DNA from: Acidimicrobiales bacterium
GTDB lineage: Bacteria; Actinomycetota; Acidimicrobiia; Acidimicrobiales; Iamiaceae
NCBI GenBank assembly: GCA_025463365.1
Contig: JAOBWM010000147.1
Span: 1 to 56,957, forward strand
Direction: 5' to 3'
DNA: 56,957 nucleotides
The translations under genes and the position numbers were made by a program. The notes beneath the pieces are model-generated. The model worked only from the letters and a program-made list of their open reading frames with translations. It had not been told where the DNA came from and ran no database searches. Of the stretch, positions 1-7,638 are shown one piece after another (the stretch's first letter is position 1; each line of letters starts with the position of its first letter).

Positions 1-161
1 ACGGCGTGAAGGTCCTGGAGCCCTTCGTGCCCAAGTCGGTGAAGGTTGCGGAGGCCCCGGCCAAGGGCCGCTCGATCATCACCCACGCCCCGTCATCTCG
101 CTCGGCCATCGCCTACCGCGAGCTCGCCGCCCAGCTGCTCGGCCGAAACGGGCGCAGATGA
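1..161 (+). CDS. ParA/MinD-family ATPase, C-terminal fragment
   Basis: The gene enters from the left edge; only about the last 52 residues are present, read in frame from base 3 to a TGA at 159-161. The stretch GVKVLEPFVPKSVKVAEAP followed by a Gly-Arg-Ser and a Ser-Arg-Ser-Ala-Ile-Ala-Tyr motif matches the usual end of Soj/ParA proteins (P-R/K-S-V-K-V-x-E-A-P, then a tyrosine-containing last helix). ParA proteins are deviant Walker ATPases that position chromosomes, plasmids or other cargo. The Walker motifs lie outside the window, so the subtype cannot be settled. The stop overlaps the next ATG (ATGA), so the next gene is probably translationally coupled to it. Confidence 0.72.
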   Translation, partial: GVKVLEPFVPKSVKVAEAPAKGRSIITHAPSSRSAIAYRELAAQLLGRNGRR

Positions 162-514
162 CCGCCGACGATCCGTCGCCTGCCGACGCCAAGCGCCCCG
201 GCCGCCGGCGGTCCCTCGACCCCCAGGGTCGACGCGCCCTGTTCGAGACCCCGGTCAGCGCGGCGCGCGACACGATCCGCTCCGGCACGCCGCGCGACGG
301 CAAGGACGCCCTGTACTCCACCGGGCCGAGGCAGGCGGGCACCGTGGTCGTCACGTGCTCGAGCTGCCAGGCCCGGACCCGCATCAACCTCACCGACCTG
401 GGCCTGCGCTGGCTTGGCGGTTCCGTGTGGCTCCCCGGTCGGCGCAACGGCCACTGGATGCGCTGCCCGAGCTGCACGAAGCGCACCTGGTGCTCGGTGG
501 CCTGGCAGGAATAG
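158..514 (+). CDS. small zinc-ribbon protein of unknown function
   Basis: This 118-residue protein starts at an ATG overlapping the stop of the ParA-like gene by four bases. Two CxxC pairs are visible, C67-x2-C70 (CSSC) and C103-x2-C106 (CPSC), about 32 residues apart, which is the layout of a zinc ribbon; a further Cys lies at 112. The first 60 residues are polar and Arg/Pro-rich and probably disordered. I do not recognise a named family. The overlap with the ParA-like gene suggests that the two are co-expressed and perhaps act together, but this is inference. The C-terminal half, rich in Trp and Arg, could bind nucleic acid or protein. Confidence 0.68.
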   Translation: MTADDPSPADAKRPGRRRSLDPQGRRALFETPVSAARDTIRSGTPRDGKDALYSTGPRQAGTVVVTCSSCQARTRINLTDLGLRWLGGSVWLPGRRNGHWMRCPSCTKRTWCSVAWQE

Positions 515-523
515 GAAGCCCGC

Positions 524-1456
524 ATGAGCATCGACGAACGACCCGTGACCCACCCACTCCTCGTCGGCGAGCAACGCATCGCCGCCAACGGGATCGAGAT
601 CGCCTACCAGACGTTCGGCGACCCGACGGCGACGCCGATGTTGTTGGTGATGGGCCTCGGCACCCAGATGCTCGGCTGGCCGGAGGACCTGTGCGAGGAC
701 CTTGCCTCCCAGGGCCACTACGTCGTCCGCTACGACAACCGCGACATCGGCTGCTCCACCCATCTGAACCACCTGCCGACGCCCACCATGGCCGACATGC
801 GGGGGTACGCGACCCGCCGCAAGGCCCCGCCGTACGCCATCGCCGACATGGCCGACGATGCGCTCGCCCTGATCGATGCCCTCGGGCTCGGGACCGTGCA
901 CCTCGTCGGGGTGTCGATGGGTGGCTTCATCTCCCAGACGGTGGCGATCAAGCAGCCCGATCGCCTCCGGAGCCTCACCCTGATGCTCACGTCCACCGGC
1001 TCGCGTCGCGTGGGCCAGCCCCGGCCGGGCGTCCTCTGGAACATGTCACGGCAGAAGGAACCCAGCACCCGCGAGGCCGCCGTGGCGGCCACCGTCGTCA
1101 CGTATCGGGCCATCGGGTCGAAGGGCTACCCGTTCGACGAGGCCTACCTCCGCTCGAAGGCCGAAGCCAGCTTCGACCGGGATCACGACGACGACGGCTA
1201 CACCCGCCAGCTCGCCGCCGTCATCGCCCAGCCCAACCGCACGGCGGCGCTGGCCCAGCTCCGGCTCCCCACGCTCGTGATCCACGGCCTGGCCGATCCC
1301 CTCGTTCGACCGAGCGGGGGCATCTCGCTCGCCAAGACGATCCCCGGCACCAAGTTCGTCGGCTACGAGGGCATGGGCCACGACCTGCCCCGCCCGCTCT
1401 GGCCCGACATGGGCGCCCAGATCGGCGCCCTCGCCAAGCGAGCCGACCAGGCCTGA
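524..1456 (+). CDS. alpha/beta hydrolase
   Basis: This 310-residue protein has the alpha/beta hydrolase fold. The nucleophile elbow is GVSMGG with Ser131. The likely acid is the Asp in GLADPL near residue 258, and the likely base is the His in GMGHDLP near residue 286. The oxyanion strand is LLVMGLGTQ (about 40-48), followed by RYDNRDIG, an arrangement common in actinobacterial esterase/epoxide-hydrolase-like proteins. There is no signal peptide, so it is probably cytoplasmic. The substrate cannot be read from the sequence. It begins 9 bp after the zinc-ribbon gene and is probably in the same transcript, and it converges on purM. Confidence 0.9.
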   Translation: MSIDERPVTHPLLVGEQRIAANGIEIAYQTFGDPTATPMLLVMGLGTQMLGWPEDLCEDLASQGHYVVRYDNRDIGCSTHLNHLPTPTMADMRGYATRRKAPPYAIADMADDALALIDALGLGTVHLVGVSMGGFISQTVAIKQPDRLRSLTLMLTSTGSRRVGQPRPGVLWNMSRQKEPSTREAAVAATVVTYRAIGSKGYPFDEAYLRSKAEASFDRDHDDDGYTRQLAAVIAQPNRTAALAQLRLPTLVIHGLADPLVRPSGGISLAKTIPGTKFVGYEGMGHDLPRPLWPDMGAQIGALAKRADQA

Positions 1457-1462
1457 CGGTCG

Positions 1463-1486
1463 GGTCGCGGCGTCCGCGTCGCGACC
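1463..1486. terminator. hairpin between convergent genes
   Basis: The arms GGTCGCG (1463-1469) and CGCGACC (1480-1486) are perfectly complementary around a 10-nt loop. The hairpin fills the gap between the hydrolase stop and the purM stop, so it could end transcripts from both sides. No T-tract follows, as is common in high-GC actinobacteria. Confidence 0.4.
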
Positions 1487-2521
1487 TCAGCCTTCGAAGT
1501 GGACCTTGCCGTCGCCCTTGTGGACCTTGCCGATCTCGACGGCGCGGACGCCCTTGCTGCGCAACAGGTCGAGGGCGCGGAAGGCCTCGTCAGCGGGCAC
1601 CACGACGACCATGCCGATGCCCAGGTTGAAGACCTTGCGCATCTCGGCGTCGGAGATCTCGCCCGCTTGGCGGATCTCGGCGAAGATCCGCGGCTCCTCC
1701 CATGAGCTGGGATCGACGGTGGCGTCGACGCCCTTGGGCAGGACCCGGGTCAGGTTGCCGGCCAGGCCGCCGCCGGTGACGTGGGCGACCGCACGCACGT
1801 CGACCACTCGTTGGAGCGCGAGCACGGCCGGCGCGTAGATCACCGACGGCACGAGGAGCTCCTCGGCCAACGTGTGGTGGGCGCCCTCGAAGGCGGGTCC
1901 GTCGAGCGAGCGGCCGGCCTTCTCGAGCAGCGCGTGGCGAGCGAGCGAGTAGCCGTTGGAGCGGATGCCGGGCGACGGCAGGCCGATGAGCACGTCGCCG
2001 GGGCGCACGTGCTCCCCCGTGATGAGCTGATCGCGCTCGGCGACGCCGACGGAGAAGCCGACGAGGTCGAACTCGCCGGGATCCATGGCGCCCGGGTGCT
2101 CGGCCATCTCGCCACCGATCAAGGCACAACCGGCTTGGCGACAGCCCTCGGCGACGCCTTCGACCAGTTGTTCGATGTGATCGGGGTCGAGCTTGCCGAC
2201 GGCGATGTAGTCGAGGAAAAAGAGCGGCTCGGCGCCCTGGCACACGAGATCGTCGACGCACATGGCCACGAGGTCGACGCCGATCGTGTCGAAGCGGCCG
2301 GCGGCCTGAGCGATCAGTGCCTTCGTGCCGACACCGTCGGTGGAGGACACGAGCACGGGGTGGCGGAACCGGTGGTTGGCGAAGCTGAACAGGCCGCCGA
2401 ACCCGCCGATGTCGCCGATGACCTCGGGCCGGAACGTCGAACGCACCTTGTCCTTGATGCGCTGGACGGCCTCTTCGCCGGCCGCGATGTCGACCCCCGC
2501 GGCTTCGTAGGTCTCGCCCAT
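1487..2521 (-). CDS. purM: phosphoribosylformylglycinamidine cyclo-ligase (AIR synthetase)
   Basis: This 344-residue protein has the usual PurM length. It closes the imidazole ring of FGAM to AIR with ATP (step 5 of purine synthesis). Visible hallmarks are the N-terminal Y-x-A-A-G-V-D-I-x-A-G stretch, the GGFGGLFSF segment, the nucleotide-binding SSTDGVGTK, and VTGGGLAGNLTRVLP. The frame stays open upstream into purF, but the family start is the ATG at 2521 (MGETYEAAG), which leaves a 41-bp gap after purF. It is therefore probably the second gene of a purF-purM unit. It belongs to the same structural family as PurL. Confidence 0.96.
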   Translation of the reverse strand: MGETYEAAGVDIAAGEEAVQRIKDKVRSTFRPEVIGDIGGFGGLFSFANHRFRHPVLVSSTDGVGTKALIAQAAGRFDTIGVDLVAMCVDDLVCQGAEPLFFLDYIAVGKLDPDHIEQLVEGVAEGCRQAGCALIGGEMAEHPGAMDPGEFDLVGFSVGVAERDQLITGEHVRPGDVLIGLPSPGIRSNGYSLARHALLEKAGRSLDGPAFEGAHHTLAEELLVPSVIYAPAVLALQRVVDVRAVAHVTGGGLAGNLTRVLPKGVDATVDPSSWEEPRIFAEIRQAGEISDAEMRKVFNLGIGMVVVVPADEAFRALDLLRSKGVRAVEIGKVHKGDGKVHFEG

Positions 2522-2562
2522 GTCGTTCCTCGCTCCGATCGTCTCGTCTGGCCCGGGCGCGG

Positions 2563-4200
2563 TCAGCGGCCCTGGCGGGCTTCGTCGGCCGGCAGGAGGC
2601 TGCTGCCGAACAGTCCCTGCGTGGTGGTTGCAGCTCCCGCGACCGGGACCGGCGCGGCCTCGCCGCAGCACGGCGCGCCGGCGCCGCCTTCGAGCACACC
2701 CTTCGTCAGCGACACGGGCACCTCGACCGGGTAGTTGCCGGTGAAGCACGCATCGCAGAACCCGGCGCCGCTCGTGCCCGTGGAGGCGATGAGCCGGTCG
2801 AGGGTGATGAACGACAGCGTGTCGACGTTGAGGTAGTCGCGGATCTCTTCGACGGAGAGGTTGGCGGCGAGCAGCTCCGACCGCAGCCCCGTGTCGATGC
2901 CGTAGAAGCACGACCACTTGATGGGCGGCGAGGTCAGGCGGAGGTGGACCTCCTTGACACCGGACTCGCGCAGCATCTTCACGAGCTGCTTCTGCGTGGT
3001 CCCGCGGACCACGGAATCGTCGACCACGATGACCCGCTTGCCCTCGAGGTTCTCGCGCAGGGGATTGAGCTTCATGCGCACGCCGAGCGCCCGCATCTCC
3101 TGGCTCGGCGCGATGAACGTGCGGCCGATGTAGCGGTTCTTCACCAGGCCTTGGCCGTAGGGGATGCCGCTGGCGCGGGCGTAGCCCTCGGCGGCCGGGA
3201 TGCCCGACTCGGGCACACCCATGACCATGTCGGCCTCGACCGGGGCCTGCTCGGCGAGGAGCTCACCTTGGCGGACCCGGGCGTGGTGGACGCTGCGGCC
3301 GTACAGGCGGGCATCGGGGCGGGCGAAGTAGACGAACTCGAAGACGCAGAGCTTCGGGTCGATCCGCTCGACGGGGAACGGCCGCTCCGAACGGACACCG
3401 TCGCCGTCGATGACCACCATCTCGCCGGGATCGAGCTCCCGCACGAAGTGGGCGCCGACGACGTCGAGGGCCGGCGACTCCGAGGCGAGGACCCAACCAC
3501 CGTCATCGAGGCGACCAAGGCAGAGCGGCCGGAACCCGTTGGGGTCGCGGACGCCCATGACGCGGTGCTCGTCCATGAAGACGAGCGAGAACGCCCCGAC
3601 CAGGCGGGGCAGCACGGTGGCCACGGCAGCGGGGAGCGTGGCGTCGACGGGTTCGGCACCGGTGGCCGCGGCGTCGGCCTTGGCCTTCTCGGCTCGCTCG
3701 AGCTCGATCGCCACCAGCTCGGCAACGAGGTCGCTGTCGCTGGCGACGGTGCCGGGCAACATGCCGGCCTCCTCGGCCAGCTCGGCGGTGTTGACCAGGT
3801 TGCCGTTGTGCCCGAGGGCGAACTGCGTGTGGCCCACGCCCCGGTAGACCGGCTGGGCGTTGCGCCAGGTGCTCGAGCCGGTGGTGCTGTAGCGGGTGTG
3901 GCCGATGGCGAGGTGGCCCACGAGCGGAGCCAGCGTGCGGTCGTCGAACACGTGCGACACGAGGCCCATGTCCTTGACGACCATGACCTCCTCGCCGTCG
4001 CTCACCGCCTTGCCCGCCGACTCCTGGCCGCGGTGCTGCAGGGCGTAAAGGCCCAGGTAGGTCAGATGGGCGACCGGCTGGCCCGGTGCGTACACGCCGA
4101 AGACGCCACAGGCTTCCTTCGGCGAGTCGTCGCTCGGGTCCCGTGCCACGGTGATGGCGGTCGGGCCGTCGACGGGGGGCAGCTCGGGCACGGCACCCAT
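2563..4200 (-). CDS. purF: amidophosphoribosyltransferase
   Basis: This 545-residue enzyme makes phosphoribosylamine from PRPP and glutamine, the committed step of the pathway. The N-terminal amidotransferase nucleophile would be Cys31 (EACGVFGVY) after removal of a propeptide of about 30 residues. The PRPP loop is VIVVDDSVVRGTT. Cysteines in KLCVFEF, KWSCFYG and GFCDACF match the iron-sulfur-ligating pattern of the Bacillus-type, oxygen-sensitive PurF. The last 35 or so residues, rich in Ala, Pro and Gly after SLTKGVLEGG, look like a disordered tail. The start was set at ATG 4200 (MGAVPELPP); the frame is open far upstream but antisense to another gene. Confidence 0.96.
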   Translation of the reverse strand: MGAVPELPPVDGPTAITVARDPSDDSPKEACGVFGVYAPGQPVAHLTYLGLYALQHRGQESAGKAVSDGEEVMVVKDMGLVSHVFDDRTLAPLVGHLAIGHTRYSTTGSSTWRNAQPVYRGVGHTQFALGHNGNLVNTAELAEEAGMLPGTVASDSDLVAELVAIELERAEKAKADAAATGAEPVDATLPAAVATVLPRLVGAFSLVFMDEHRVMGVRDPNGFRPLCLGRLDDGGWVLASESPALDVVGAHFVRELDPGEMVVIDGDGVRSERPFPVERIDPKLCVFEFVYFARPDARLYGRSVHHARVRQGELLAEQAPVEADMVMGVPESGIPAAEGYARASGIPYGQGLVKNRYIGRTFIAPSQEMRALGVRMKLNPLRENLEGKRVIVVDDSVVRGTTQKQLVKMLRESGVKEVHLRLTSPPIKWSCFYGIDTGLRSELLAANLSVEEIRDYLNVDTLSFITLDRLIASTGTSGAGFCDACFTGNYPVEVPVSLTKGVLEGGAGAPCCGEAAPVPVAGAATTTQGLFGSSLLPADEARQGR

Positions 4201-4316
4201 CTTCGCATGCCCGCTCCCGGTTCCCACCAATGGTCGGCGACCGGCCAAGGGGATCGAACCGGAGGCTCGCCGGGCGCCCGGCGGGGCTCTGGTTGGTGGG
4301 TCGGCCGGCGCCCGCC

Positions 4317-5021
4317 TCAGGCTCGCCAGACGAAGTAGGCGAAGACGTAGCCGAGGGCATTGGTCGCCCAGTGGAGCGCCATCGGTGCGATCAGGCTGCG
4401 GGAGCGGTGGCGCAACCACCAGAACCAGACCCCGACAGCCGCCGTCGACACCACCGCGAGGGCCACAGGGATCCAACCCGGAGCGCTGCCGATGGCGCCC
4501 TGCGCGACGGGGTTGCGATGGCCGAGGCCCGCGGCAGGGAGGATGTGCCACAGCCCGAACGACACCGCGGCGACAGCGACCGCGACCCGACGGGTCGTGC
4601 GGGCGGCGACCATCGCCGGGAGGACCCCGCGGAAGGCGATCTCCTCGAGCAGCACCGTGCCGAACGGCACCCGGATGAGCGCGGCGTCGAGCGTGCGACC
4701 GAGGCTCCAGCCCTTCACCCGGTCGTCTCGGAACAGGTCGCGGGTGGCCGGGATGGCGACGCCGACGAGGTACACGACGAGGACGACGCCGATGAGCACC
4801 GCCCCCCAGCGCAGCCCCCGTCCGACGTTGCGCCGGTCGAGCCCGAGCTCGTCCCAGGTGCGGTGATCGACCAGCCGGGCGAACGCGAGCAACACCACCG
4901 CGGAAGCCACGGCCCACGGCACGTACCACCGGGCGTCGACCACGCGATTGGACACCACGTTCACGCCGGCCAGGGCCAGTACCATCGCCGCGATGGGCCA
5001 CCAGCGACGGGCTACGGCCAT
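4317..5021 (-). CDS. CPBP-family intramembrane metalloprotease (CAAX protease-like)
   Basis: This 234-residue polytopic membrane protein carries the CPBP/Abi signature: EEIAFR with Glu126-Glu127 and Arg131, FGLWH with His159, and a C-terminal HWATNALGY motif (H-x3-N). These residues would form the intramembrane metal site of the Rce1-like fold. About six to eight hydrophobic segments are visible, the first at residues 8-22. Bacterial members are tied to peptide maturation, immunity or surface-protein processing; the substrate here is unknown. The start at ATG 5021 lies 63 bp from the divergent acyltransferase gene, so the two share a promoter region. The long upstream frame antisense to that gene was discarded. 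Confidence 0.88.
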   Translation of the reverse strand: MAVARRWWPIAAMVLALAGVNVVSNRVVDARWYVPWAVASAVVLLAFARLVDHRTWDELGLDRRNVGRGLRWGAVLIGVVLVVYLVGVAIPATRDLFRDDRVKGWSLGRTLDAALIRVPFGTVLLEEIAFRGVLPAMVAARTTRRVAVAVAAVSFGLWHILPAAGLGHRNPVAQGAIGSAPGWIPVALAVVSTAAVGVWFWWLRHRSRSLIAPMALHWATNALGYVFAYFVWRA

Positions 5022-5084
5022 GGCGGGCGACGGTACCAGCGGGTCCGGTCGACAGGCCGAGCACCCGCCAGGAGCCTTCCGGTG

Positions 5085-6428
5085 ATGGGTCCCGTCGACG
5101 GTCCTGTCGACGATCCCGGCGACGGGAGCGGCGCCGGTGCCGGCGCCGGCCACGAGGATCGATCGGGCCTGCTCACCACCGGGTCCGCGACCACCGCGAC
5201 CACCGCGACCGCCGCCGCGCCGTCCGCATCGCCTGGCCCATCCGGACCGTCGGCGGATCGCGATGCGTTCATCGACTTGGTGCGAGCGTTCAGCCTGCTC
5301 GTCGTCATCGCCTGGCACTGGGTGTTCACGATCATCTTGTGGCACAAGGACGGGCCGCACGCCAGCAACCCGATCGGGTTCACCCGCGGCCTGTTCATCG
5401 CCACCTGGCTGTTCCAGGTGATGCCGCTCTTCTTCTTCGTCGGCGGCTACGCCCACACCGAGGCGTACGAGGCTGGCTACGCCCGCGGCAAGTTCCGCAG
5501 CACCCTGGGCTTCGCATGGAAGCGAGCCGGTTCCCTTGCCCGGCCGGCCCTGATCCTCGCGTTCTTCTGGTGGGGCCTCGGGTCGGTCGCGGTCACGCTC
5601 TACAACGTCCACGGCGTCCCCCGAGCCGTGAAGCTGATCCTCAGCCCGCTCTGGTTCATCGCCGTCTACCTGCTGCTGATCCTGCTCTTCCCGATCACGC
5701 ACTGGCTCCACGAGAAGTTCGGCGGCTTGGTGCTGGTGTGGGGTGTCGGCATCGGGGTGCTGGCCGATGTCGCCCGGTTCAGCCACCATGTCGAGTGGGC
5801 CGGTTGGATCAACATGGTCGTGATCTGGGGGACCTGCCACCAGCTCGGCTACTTCTGGGAGGAGCTCGTCGCCCTCGGCCGGCGGGTGGCCTGGGGCCTG
5901 GCCTGGACGGGTTTGTTCGCACTGGCCGGCCTGGTGTCGAGCGGCGTGTACCCGGGCTCGATGGTGGGCGTCCCCGGCGAGAAGTTCTCCAACATGGCGC
6001 CGCCCACGATCTGCATCCTCGCCCTGCTCCTCTTCCAGGCCGGTGTGGCGCTCCTCCTGCGCCCATGGGTCCTCGAGCGGCTGGCCACCTCGCGTCGTTG
6101 GGCCAGCACGAACGAGGTCATCAACCGGTTCTCGCTGCCGCTGTTCCTGTTCCACTCCACCGGCCTGGCCCTGTGGGCGGCGTTCGGCCACTTCGTGCTG
6201 CACAACCGCACGGTCACGCACCCGACGGGGTGGTGGTGGCTCGGGCGGCCCTTCGCCTTCCTCGGCCCCCTCGCCCTCACGATGCCCATCATCTTGGTGC
6301 TGGGCCGCGGCTACGTGAAGAAGCCCCGCACACCGTCCTCGGACGCACCGCCGCCCTCGTCGTCATCGTCGTCATCGTCCTCGTCGTCGTCTTCGTCGCC
6401 CCCATCCACCGCCACCGCGCCCGCCTGA
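5085..6428 (+). CDS. acyltransferase-3 family membrane protein with polyserine tail
   Basis: This 447-residue integral membrane protein has about ten hydrophobic segments. The first carries DLVRAFSLLVVIAWHW, the Arg/His signature of acyltransferase-3 (OafA-like) proteins, which move acyl groups to sugars or lipids across the membrane. There is no SGNH domain, unlike the four large paralogs at 42-54 kb. Residues 1-55 are a Gly/Ala/Thr-rich cytoplasmic leader. The C-terminus, after LGRGYVKKP, is a run of 14 serines and a Pro/Thr tail. ATG 5085 was chosen because the frame upstream is antisense to the CPBP gene; GTG 5082 is an alternative. The acyl donor and acceptor are unknown. Confidence 0.82.
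   Translation: MGPVDGPVDDPGDGSGAGAGAGHEDRSGLLTTGSATTATTATAAAPSASPGPSGPSADRDAFIDLVRAFSLLVVIAWHWVFTIILWHKDGPHASNPIGFTRGLFIATWLFQVMPLFFFVGGYAHTEAYEAGYARGKFRSTLGFAWKRAGSLARPALILAFFWWGLGSVAVTLYNVHGVPRAVKLILSPLWFIAVYLLLILLFPITHWLHEKFGGLVLVWGVGIGVLADVARFSHHVEWAGWINMVVIWGTCHQLGYFWEELVALGRRVAWGLAWTGLFALAGLVSSGVYPGSMVGVPGEKFSNMAPPTICILALLLFQAGVALLLRPWVLERLATSRRWASTNEVINRFSLPLFLFHSTGLALWAAFGHFVLHNRTVTHPTGWWWLGRPFAFLGPLALTMPIILVLGRGYVKKPRTPSSDAPPPSSSSSSSSSSSSSSPPSTATAPA
6357..6398 (+). repeat. TCG/TCA trinucleotide run encoding 14 serines
   Basis: Fourteen consecutive serine codons, mostly TCG with some TCA, TCC and TCT, lie at the 3' end of the acyltransferase gene. The tract is a trinucleotide microsatellite, so slippage would change tail length without breaking the frame. 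Confidence 0.9.
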
Positions 6429-6572
6429 GGGCCCGCGGTCGTGGCGTTCAGGAGGAGACCGGACGGCCAGGTAGGAGGGTCAGGTTTCGGCCCGACCCCT
6501 TCACGCCCCGAGCCCGGGGGACCAGCCTCGAGGTGGCGCCGGTCGAGCGGCCGTGGCCTCGACGGTCCCCCG

Positions 6573-7112
6573 ATGCCCCTCCGATCGGGTCGATGCGACC
6601 GTCCCGGAGAGGTCTCGCTCGTCGTCGTCGCAACCGACGATGCCGAGCTGCGCACGGCAACGCTCGCCCTCGCTCCCCGGCTCGACCAGGAGCGGTTCAG
6701 CGGCCGGGCCCGTGAGACCCTGCCGTGGGCCGATCGGGTCACGACGATGACCCCGTTCGCGGTGGTCGCCGACGGTGCGCCCGTCGGGTTCGGGATCCTC
6801 GACACGACCGAGCTGCACCTGCTCGCGCTCACCCCGCGCCCGGACCGAGCCGTCCTCCTGCGATCGTTCTACGTCGACGCCGCGCACCAGGGCCGGGGCA
6901 TCGGCCGCCGCGCCGCAGCCGAGATCGGGATCCTCGCCCGCGACGTCGCCGCCCAGGCGACCGAGGTCGTCCTGACCGTCGACGAACACAACCCGATCGC
7001 CGCGCACACCTACCGCGCTGCGGGATTCGTCGACGACGGCGACCGGTACCTCGGCGGGACCCTCGGCCCACAGCACATCCTCCGCCTCCCCCTCCCACCC
7101 CGGCCCAACTGA
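6573..7112 (+). CDS. GNAT-family N-acetyltransferase
   Basis: The conserved part spans about 165 residues. Motif A for acetyl-CoA binding is Q-G-R-G-I-G-R, preceded by the beta-strand LLRSFYVDAAH; the last motif is HNPIAAHTYRAAGF. The substrate could be a protein N-terminus, a small amine or an antibiotic; nothing in the sequence decides. The start is uncertain. ATG 6573 (MPLRSGR) gives 179 residues, while a GTG at 6441 would give 223, adding an Arg/Gly/Pro-rich leader that looks non-coding. No clear ribosome-binding site supports either. It follows the acyltransferase on the same strand and precedes the 61-bp repeat array. Confidence 0.8.
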   Translation: MPLRSGRCDRPGEVSLVVVATDDAELRTATLALAPRLDQERFSGRARETLPWADRVTTMTPFAVVADGAPVGFGILDTTELHLLALTPRPDRAVLLRSFYVDAAHQGRGIGRRAAAEIGILARDVAAQATEVVLTVDEHNPIAAHTYRAAGFVDDGDRYLGGTLGPQHILRLPLPPRPN

Positions 7113-7154
7113 CCGCCGACCACCCCCACCGACCCGATCACCGCCAGACGCCAG

Positions 7155-7566
7155 GTGTGCGCGCCACCACGCGCCCCACGCGCCACAACGCACACACCCC
7201 GCCGACCCCGTCCCTCCTGTGCGCGCCACGGCGCGCCCCACGCGCCACAACGCACACACCCGACCGACCGTCCCACGTGTGCGCGCCACCACGCGCCCCA
7301 CGCCCACAACGCACACACCCCGCCGACCCGTCCACGTGTGCGCGCCACCACGCGCCCCACGCGTCACAACGCACACACCCGACCGAACCGGCTCTCCCTG
7401 TGCGCGCCAGGACGCGCCCCACGCGCCACCACGCACACACCCCGCCGACCGGTCCCACGTGTGCGCGCCACCACGCGCCCCACGCGCCGCAACGCACACA
7501 CCCGGCCGAACCGGCTCTCCCTGTGCGCGCCACGGCGCGCCCCACGCGCCGGAGCGCACACACCCT
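7155..7566. repeat. tandem array of seven ~61-bp units with inverted ends
   Basis: Seven degenerate copies begin near 7155, 7217, 7277, 7336, 7397, 7459 and 7521 (period 59-62 bp). Each has a core of about 45 bp that opens with (G)TGTGCGCGCC, contains ACGCGCCCCACGCG and closes with CGCACACAC. The outer GTGTGCG and CGCACAC are reverse complements, so every unit can form a stem with a loop of about 27 nt. The 15-20 bp linkers alternate between two kinds (CCCGCCGACC-like and GACCGAACCGG-like), which points to a higher-order period of about 122 bp. The plus strand is strongly C-rich. All frames give low-complexity peptides, so I treat it as non-coding. Confidence 0.9.
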
Positions 7567-7638
7567 CGCTCCAGCGGGCGGGGGGCGGCGGGCGGTTCGG
7601 AGGGTGGACGTTGGGGTGGGCTCTGGCAGCCTGGTGGG

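Noticed and set aside
46-1629. Long plus-strand frame of 527 codons across the first genes
   Set aside because: It is Arg/Pro-rich, overlaps three better supported genes in other frames and contains no family motif; it is a high-GC shadow frame.
2522-2917. N-terminal extension of purM into purF
   Set aside because: The extension overlaps purF in another frame, and PurM homology begins exactly at ATG 2521.
4240-4270. tRNA T-loop-like GGTTCGATCC on the minus strand upstream of purF
   Set aside because: The flanking bases do not form a T-stem, and no acceptor, D or anticodon arm can be drawn around it.
7155-7566. Possible CRISPR array
   Set aside because: The repeated core is long (~45 bp) with only 15-20 bp between copies, and those intervals are themselves similar to each other. 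No cas gene is in the window.
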